Assembly: GCF_000819725.1 (NCBI RefSeq)
Contig: NZ_CDDH01000057.1
Location: 1 to 64,000 of the forward strand
Direction of reading: 5' to 3'
DNA: 64,000 nucleotides
Source: Aeromonas australiensis
GTDB lineage: Bacteria; Pseudomonadota; Gammaproteobacteria; Enterobacterales; Aeromonadaceae
In this document: positions 59,292 to 64,000 of the stretch, piece by piece
How the letters are laid out: each line of letters starts with the position of its first letter
How positions within the stretch are numbered: the stretch's first letter is position 1
Notes under the pieces: model-generated
Told to the model about the DNA's origin: nothing
Seen by the model: the letters and a program-made list of their open reading frames with translations, nothing else
Databases searched by the model: none
Translations under genes and position numbers: made by a program

Positions 59292-60179
59292 ATGGCTGAT
59301 GTTTTGCCAACACGCAGCGCCCTGGTGAGCAGGGTGCTGCCGTTCTCCTGTGTCGATGGGCCGGGCAACCGGCTGGTGCTGTTTCTGCAGGGCTGCAACT
59401 TTCGCTGCCCCGGCTGCCACAACCCGCACACCATAGGGCTGTGCGACGATTGCGGTGACTGCCTTGCGGTCTGCCCGAGCAGCGCCCTCACCCTCAATGA
59501 GGGCAAGGTACAGTGGCAGGCGACGCGCTGCACCGATTGCGACGCTTGTCTGGATGTCTGCCCGCGTAGCGCTAATCCCAAGACCTCTACCATGACGGTG
59601 GCCGAGGTGCTGACTCTGCTGCGCCGCTACGGTCCGCTGCTGAGCGGGATCACCGTCTCCGGCGGCGAGGCGACCACCCAGCTTCCCTTTGTGGTTGCCC
59701 TGTTTACCGCCATCAAGGCCGCGCCGGATCTGGCCCATCTCACTTGCCTGCTCGACAGTAACGGTTCGCTGGCCGAAAGCGGTTGGCAGCGGCTGTTGCC
59801 GGTGCTCGATGGTGCCATGCTCGATCTCAAGGGGTGGCGCGACTCGGTACATCACACGCTGACCGGCTATGGCCGCGAGCGGATACTGGCCTCTCTTGAG
59901 CTGCTGGCACGCCACGGCAAGCTGACCGAACTGCGGCTGCTCCATGTGCCGGACAAGAGCGATTTTCTGGATGTGAGTGGTGAGCTGGACGCGGATCTCG
60001 CCGCCTTCTTGCTGCGGCTGGGGCCGGTGCCGATCCGCATCAACGGCTTTCGCCACCACGGGGTGCGAGGGGAGGCGGCGCAATGGCCACAGGCCCGCCA
60101 AACCGAGTTGGAACAGCTGGCTAGCTGCTTGCGTGCAGCGGAATTGGGGCCGGTATCACTGCCTGCCTTGATGGGTTGA
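59292..60179 (+). CDS. yjjW: YjjW glycyl-radical-enzyme activating enzyme
   Basis: A 295-aa radical-SAM protein that installs the glycyl radical on YjjI. CNFRCPGCHNP (about residues 36-46) gives the CxxxCxxC site for the SAM-binding 4Fe-4S cluster. Two further ferredoxin-like clusters follow, CDDCGDCLAVCP (about 54-65) and CTDCDACLDVCP (about 83-94). GITVSGGEAT is the conserved SAM-contact loop. The ATG 59292 gives the usual length. ATG 59256, inside yjjI, is possible. No clear ribosome site, so coupling to yjjI is likely. Confidence 0.94.
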   Translation: MADVLPTRSALVSRVLPFSCVDGPGNRLVLFLQGCNFRCPGCHNPHTIGLCDDCGDCLAVCPSSALTLNEGKVQWQATRCTDCDACLDVCPRSANPKTSTMTVAEVLTLLRRYGPLLSGITVSGGEATTQLPFVVALFTAIKAAPDLAHLTCLLDSNGSLAESGWQRLLPVLDGAMLDLKGWRDSVHHTLTGYGRERILASLELLARHGKLTELRLLHVPDKSDFLDVSGELDADLAAFLLRLGPVPIRINGFRHHGVRGEAAQWPQARQTELEQLASCLRAAELGPVSLPALMG

Positions 60180-60316
60180 GTGGCTGCGTCATCCGGTGAC
60201 CGTCATGGCGTGAGGTGCGGCATGGAAAGGCCGCAACTGTGATTTCTGTCTATTGGAGGGGGCGAGAACGGCGGCTAGAATATGGCCATCTTCTTACCCC
60301 TCAATGACAGATAATC

Positions 60317-60640
60317 ATGAGTGAAAGCAAGGCGTTATATCGAGTTCAGTTTATTTGCCACAGCGAGCGCTACGAAGTCTATGTGCGTGAAGTCAATCAG
60401 GGCCAGCTGTTCGGTTTTATCGAGATTGCCGACTTTGTCTGGGACAACCACACGGCATTTATCGTCGATCCCGGTCACGAGAAGCTCAAGAGCGAATTTG
60501 CCGATGTGCGCCAGACCCTTATCCCTATGCATCAGGTGTTGCGCATCGATAAGGTGAAAAAGCAGGGGGCAGCCCGCATCACCGAGCTTGGCAGCAATAT
60601 CGCCTCCTTCCCCGGCCCCATCTATTCCAAACGCCCCTGA
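60317..60640 (+). CDS. DUF1820 family protein
   Basis: A 107-aa soluble protein. LYRVQFICHSERYEVYVREV, then QLFGFIEIADFVWD and KLKSEFADVRQTLIPMHQVLRIDKV are the conserved blocks of DUF1820, a small beta-rich family of gammaproteobacteria with no known function. It is transcribed alone, with a weak ribosome site before ATG 60317. Confidence 0.88.
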   Translation: MSESKALYRVQFICHSERYEVYVREVNQGQLFGFIEIADFVWDNHTAFIVDPGHEKLKSEFADVRQTLIPMHQVLRIDKVKKQGAARITELGSNIASFPGPIYSKRP

Positions 60641-60852
60641 TAAGTTGTCATGAGAGGTGACTGCCCCTCTATTAGCCTCTCATTCCATGGTGCTCTTGTC
60701 CTCAGGCAAGGTGGACGGTGATAGTCATGACTTGATTAGTGCAGTCTGACCGCCCCCTTTGATATGCTTGATAGAATCCTTGTTGCTTGCCACTGCTTGC
60801 AATAAGGCGCCATGGATGGCCAAGCGGTTTTTTCTAAGGATGGGGGCCGATT

Positions 60853-62514
60853 ATGCACCAGATTTTTGCCGATTTTGCTCTTTTGCTACTGCTCTCTGCT
60901 CTGGCTGGCGGGGTCGCGATCTGGTTACGCCAGCCGGTCCTGATTGCCTACATAGTGGTGGGAATTGTGGTCGGCCCTGCTCTGCTTGGTCTGGTCTCCA
61001 CTCATGGGTCTGCAGCACATGATCAGATTGATCTGCTTGCCCAGATTGGGGTCGCCGTATTGCTGTTTCTGGTGGGGCTCAAGCTGGACCTGCAACACGT
61101 TCGTCATCTCGGCCCGGTGGCGTTGGCGACCGGGCTAGGTCAGCTCGCATTCACCATAGTGGTCGGGTTCGGGCTGATCCTGCTGCTGGGCAAGCCACCA
61201 CTGGAAGCACTCTATGTGGCGGTGGCACTCACCTTCTCCAGTACCATCATCATCGTCAAGCTGCTGTCGGATAAGCGGGAGCTGGATTCGTTGCATGGCC
61301 GTATCGCTGTCGGCTTTTTGATTGTGCAGGATCTGGCCGTGGTACTTGCCATGATGGCTATGAGTACCATGCGGGCAGAGAGCAATAGCCTGGAGCAGGT
61401 GCTCATATCTCTGCTGTTCAGATTGGTGGTGGCTGCCCTGACCATCGTTATATTGATGCGCTATTTGCTCCCCTATCTGGTGCGACGTATGGCGCGCTCG
61501 CAGGAGTTGTTGCTGATTTTTGCCATTGCCTGGGGGACTGGGCTGGCGGCGCTTGGGGAGTGGGCCGGCTTTTCCAAAGAGGCGGGGGCCTTTCTGGCCG
61601 GGTTCACGCTGGCGTCCAACCCCTATCGGGATGCCATTAATGCGCGGTTGACCGGGATCCGTGATTTTTTGCTGCTCTTCTTCTTTATCGATCTTGGTGC
61701 CAAGCTTGATTTCTCAACCCTGGGGGAGGAGCTGTTGCCAGCCCTCCTGCTATCTCTCTTCGTGCTGATAGGTAATCCGCTGATCGTGATGATCATCATG
61801 GGGTATATGGGGTATCGCAAGCGCACCGGCTTCATGGCCGGATTGACGGTGGCCCAGATCAGCGAATTTTCCATCATCTTCGTTGCCATGGGCATCTCGC
61901 TTGGCCATGTAGGTAGCGGGGCGCTCGGTTTGACGACGCTGGTGGGGCTCATCACCATCGCCCTTTCTACCTATATGATCCTCAATGCCCAGTGGCTATT
62001 TGAACGCCTCTCGCCGCTGTTGGGTTGGGTGGAACGCGCTCACCCCTATCGGGAGCAAGGGAAGCAGCATCATGAGATGCCGAATCCGGCCGCAGATGTG
62101 CTGGTAGTGGGGCTAGGGCGTTATGGTGAGCACCTGCTCAAGGGATTGCAGCAAAAAGGCATCAGTGTGATGGGGGTCGATTTCGATCCCGAGCAGGTGG
62201 ATCGGCTGCGCAATGAGGGATTGTCAGTTCGTTATGGCGATGCGTGTGATGCCGATTATCTCGATACCTTGTCACTGCCTGCGATTGGCAGCGTGGTCTG
62301 TACGTTACCGGATTTGCACTCCACCCTGAACTTGTTGCACTCCCTGCGTGAGCACCATTATCAGGGCGATGTCACCCTGGTTGTGCGTCATGAGCAGGAT
62401 GGTTGCCTGCTTGAGTTGATGGGGGGCGCTCACGTGATCTATCCCCACCGGGATGCGGTCCAGTTTGCTATTGGCGATTTGACTCGTCGTCTGGGCCGTG
62501 ACCCCGGCCAGTAA
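60853..62514 (+). CDS. CPA2-family cation/proton antiporter with TrkA-N (RCK) domain
   Basis: A 553-aa inner-membrane protein with about 12 helices in the first 385 residues and a cytosolic nucleotide-binding RCK domain (about 413-530; VLVVGLGRYGEHLLKGL then GVDFDP and the acidic strand end). SSTIIIVKLLSD and GFSKEAGAFLAGFTLASNP are CPA2 helix signatures. The family contains KefB/KefC/YbaL-type K+ or Na+/H+ exchangers. The lack of a long C-terminal tail and the Rossmann GxGxxG suggest regulation by NAD(H). It is convergent with the LysR gene. Confidence 0.9.
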   Translation: MHQIFADFALLLLLSALAGGVAIWLRQPVLIAYIVVGIVVGPALLGLVSTHGSAAHDQIDLLAQIGVAVLLFLVGLKLDLQHVRHLGPVALATGLGQLAFTIVVGFGLILLLGKPPLEALYVAVALTFSSTIIIVKLLSDKRELDSLHGRIAVGFLIVQDLAVVLAMMAMSTMRAESNSLEQVLISLLFRLVVAALTIVILMRYLLPYLVRRMARSQELLLIFAIAWGTGLAALGEWAGFSKEAGAFLAGFTLASNPYRDAINARLTGIRDFLLLFFFIDLGAKLDFSTLGEELLPALLLSLFVLIGNPLIVMIIMGYMGYRKRTGFMAGLTVAQISEFSIIFVAMGISLGHVGSGALGLTTLVGLITIALSTYMILNAQWLFERLSPLLGWVERAHPYREQGKQHHEMPNPAADVLVVGLGRYGEHLLKGLQQKGISVMGVDFDPEQVDRLRNEGLSVRYGDACDADYLDTLSLPAIGSVVCTLPDLHSTLNLLHSLREHHYQGDVTLVVRHEQDGCLLELMGGAHVIYPHRDAVQFAIGDLTRRLGRDPGQ

Positions 62515-62516
62515 CG

Positions 62517-63437
62517 TCAGGATCTTGCCAGCGTCAGCAGCAGTTCCCGTAAGCCGCGATGGGCCGGATCCTCCCCGGCCGGGCCATGCCACACCAGGCT
62601 GTGACAGATGGTGCCGTATGCGAATGGAACAGGACGCGTGACCAGCGGATAGTGGGCGGCCATCTGGGTCGCCCAGCCACCAAGCGCAGTCATGATCAGG
62701 TCACTCTCTGTCAGCAGGGCTGCACCCGAGCCAAAGTCCGGCACTATGGCCCCCAGTCGTCGTTGCACTTGCTGTTGGGCCAGCGTCTGTTCGAAGAAAG
62801 GGCTGGCCAGCTCATGGTCCCGGATGGCGATATGACGCCAGCTCAGGTAGGCATCGAGATCCCAGGGTTTGGTCAGTGCCGGATGATCGTTACGCAGCAG
62901 GCAGACCAGCTCATCGTCACACAGTTTTTCCCATACCAGCCCACTCAAGCTGCGTATCGGTTGGCTTTGGTCATGGGGCAAGATCACCAGGTCGAGCTTG
63001 CCTTGAGTAAGGGCAGCCAACCCCTGCTCATCTTTATTCCAGATTTCAGGGATCAGCCCTGGCACAGCTGCCATCAGCTTGTCGAGCAAGGGACCCACGG
63101 GCCAGGTCATGCTGCTTTCCCGTAGTCCTAACCGCAATCGCCCCTGCCACTGGCCTGGCTCGAACTGCTGTTGATTGGTCAGGCCATTCAACTCTCCCAG
63201 TAGCCGATGCAGAGTCGGGGCCAGTCGCTCGGCCATGGGGGTGAGCAGCAGCTGGTTGCCCTGACGGTAGAGCAGTTGATCCCCCAGCAGATCCCTCAGC
63301 TGGTTGAGGGTCTTGCTGACGGTTGAAGGGGTGGTGCAGAGCCGCTCGGCGGTGCGAGTGACACTCTGGTTGTCGAGCAGCAGGTGTAGGGTGACCAGAT
63401 GGCGACCGCCCAACCTCGAGAGTGCGATCAGATCCAT
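62517..63437 (-). CDS. LysR-family transcriptional regulator
   Basis: A 306-aa LysR-type protein. The winged-helix motif is at about 22-60 (NQSVTRTAERLCTTPSTVSKTLNQLRDLLG, a long linker helix following). The effector domain starts about residue 95 (RLRLGLRESSMTW). LDLVILPHD and the C-terminal LLTESDLIMTALGGWATQMA are of the NodD/YbeF-like group, but the ligand is not identifiable. Its neighbours are a CPA2 antiporter (convergent) and an aminotransferase on the same strand upstream. Confidence 0.88.
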   Translation of the reverse strand: MDLIALSRLGGRHLVTLHLLLDNQSVTRTAERLCTTPSTVSKTLNQLRDLLGDQLLYRQGNQLLLTPMAERLAPTLHRLLGELNGLTNQQQFEPGQWQGRLRLGLRESSMTWPVGPLLDKLMAAVPGLIPEIWNKDEQGLAALTQGKLDLVILPHDQSQPIRSLSGLVWEKLCDDELVCLLRNDHPALTKPWDLDAYLSWRHIAIRDHELASPFFEQTLAQQQVQRRLGAIVPDFGSGAALLTESDLIMTALGGWATQMAAHYPLVTRPVPFAYGTICHSLVWHGPAGEDPAHRGLRELLLTLARS

Positions 63438-63466
63438 AAAGACTCCACAAGCGAATGAAACAGACA

Positions 63467-63489
63467 GAAAGCCCCGCCAAGGCGGGGCT
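63467..63489 (-). terminator. Terminator of the aminotransferase gene
   Basis: 8-bp stem GCCCCGCC/GGCGGGGC with a 2-nt apparent loop (effectively a 7-bp stem), then TTTCTG on the minus strand. Confidence 0.8.
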
Positions 63490-63497
63490 GGTGCGGA

Positions 63498-64000
63498 TTA
63501 ACCCTTGAGCACCGCGGCCATGGCGTCGGCCACATAGTCGACGTTGCGACTGTTGAGACCCGCCACGCACATGCGACCGGAGCGCACCAGATAGACGGCG
63601 AACTCCTCGCGCAGTCTCTCCACCTGCTCCGGCGTGAAGCCGGTATAGCTGAACATGCCGCGTTGGTTGATGAAGTAGCTGAAATCACGGCCCGGCACCT
63701 TGGCACTCAGCACCTCGAACAGCTTCTGGCGCATCGCCTTGATACGGGTGCGCATCTCGGTCACCTCGTCGACCCACATGGCGTGCAGCTCGGGCTGGCT
63801 CATCACAGCCGCGGTGATCTGGCCACCGTGGGTGGGGGGGCTGGAGTAGTTGCGGCGCACGGTGGCCTTCATCTGGCCCAGTACCCGACTTGCCTCTTCG
63901 GCATCCTGGCAGATGACCGACAGGCCACCGCAGCGTTCGCCGTAGAAGGAGAGGTTCTTGGAAAATGAGTTACTGACGAAGAAGCTGACGCCGGCGGCCA
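63498..64000 (-). CDS. tyrB: Aromatic amino acid aminotransferase, C-terminal part (partial)
   Basis: The C-terminal ~167 residues of a fold-type I PLP aminotransferase, cut by the window edge. The frame stays open to 64000, reading ...[18 protein letters not shown] with the PLP-binding Lys in SFSKN. The end has [20 protein letters not shown] and [20 protein letters not shown] with the substrate-carboxylate Arg. The [10 protein letters not shown] and [11 protein letters not shown] segments are nearer TyrB than AspC, from memory. It transaminates aromatic amino acids and probably aspartate with 2-oxoglutarate. Confidence 0.9.
   Translation of the reverse strand, partial: AAGVSFFVSNSFSKNLSFYGERCGGLSVICQDAEEASRVLGQMKATVRRNYSSPPTHGGQITAAVMSQPELHAMWVDEVTEMRTRIKAMRQKLFEVLSAKVPGRDFSYFINQRGMFSYTGFTPEQVERLREEFAVYLVRSGRMCVAGLNSRNVDYVADAMAAVLKG

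Noticed and set aside
1-64000. CRISPR arrays, insertion sequences, prophage or integron att sites
   Set aside because: No regularly spaced repeats, transposase, integrase or phage structural genes. The only tandem repeats are the tRNA units.

Overview
The window looks like a chromosomal segment of a gammaproteobacterium of the genus Aeromonas or a close relative. The DNA is GC-rich, the genes use conventional Shine-Dalgarno sites, the MetJ, GlgC, CysA, PitA and YjjI/YjjW proteins are of enteric/Vibrio type, and there is a chitin-utilisation gene (gbpA) behind a c-di-GMP riboswitch, an arrangement known from Vibrio cholerae. This assignment comes from reading the sequence, not from a database search. 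No insertion sequence, prophage, CRISPR array, origin or rRNA operon was found. Most of the window is ordinary core genome in short operons separated by clear hairpin terminators.

Layout. 1-11 kb: thiol peroxidase, a Zn/Cd/Pb-exporting P-type ATPase behind a MerR-type promoter, a large lipoprotein pullulanase, a small unknown gene, an NhaC-type antiporter, a Fur-box-controlled small membrane protein and a ComFB-like protein. 11.1-11.8 kb: a tandem array of five tRNA-Leu(CAG) genes. 11.9-14.6 kb: glycogen synthesis (glgCA). 14.7-20.1 kb: rsmC, an atypical dapA behind a possible lysine-rich leader peptide and attenuator, a CYTH triphosphatase, and the phosphate transporter pitA with its DUF47 partner. 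20.2-24.3 kb: metBL divergent from metJ, with met boxes between them. 24.4-31.1 kb: an amino-acid transporter, cysQ/nudE, yrfG and several small or membrane proteins.

31.3-41.6 kb is a sulfur-acquisition block: a sulfate-binding protein, a small serine hydrolase, cysTWA, a CysB-family regulator, a threonine-synthase-like PLP enzyme and a complete polar-amino-acid ABC transporter. The binding protein of that transporter resembles the cysteine-binding protein CjaA. 41.7-47.3 kb: gbpA with its GEMM-I riboswitch, a chemoreceptor and an M3 peptidase.

47.9-51.7 kb is the most unusual locus, a tightly overlapping three-gene operon. It encodes a cytoplasmic protein with six CxxC motifs (TackOD1-like) and a degenerate GGDEF domain, a processive family-2 glycosyltransferase, and an HlyD-type membrane-fusion protein. 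It looks like a non-canonical exopolysaccharide synthesis and export machine with a built-in regulator.

51.8-64 kb: a zinc-ribbon protein, a ferric-reductase-like gene broken by one in-frame TGA (probably TGG to TGA), a tricorn-like protease, an L,D-transpeptidase, the glycyl-radical pair yjjI/yjjW, a DUF1820 protein, a CPA2 antiporter, a LysR regulator and the 3' part of an aromatic aminotransferase cut by the window edge.
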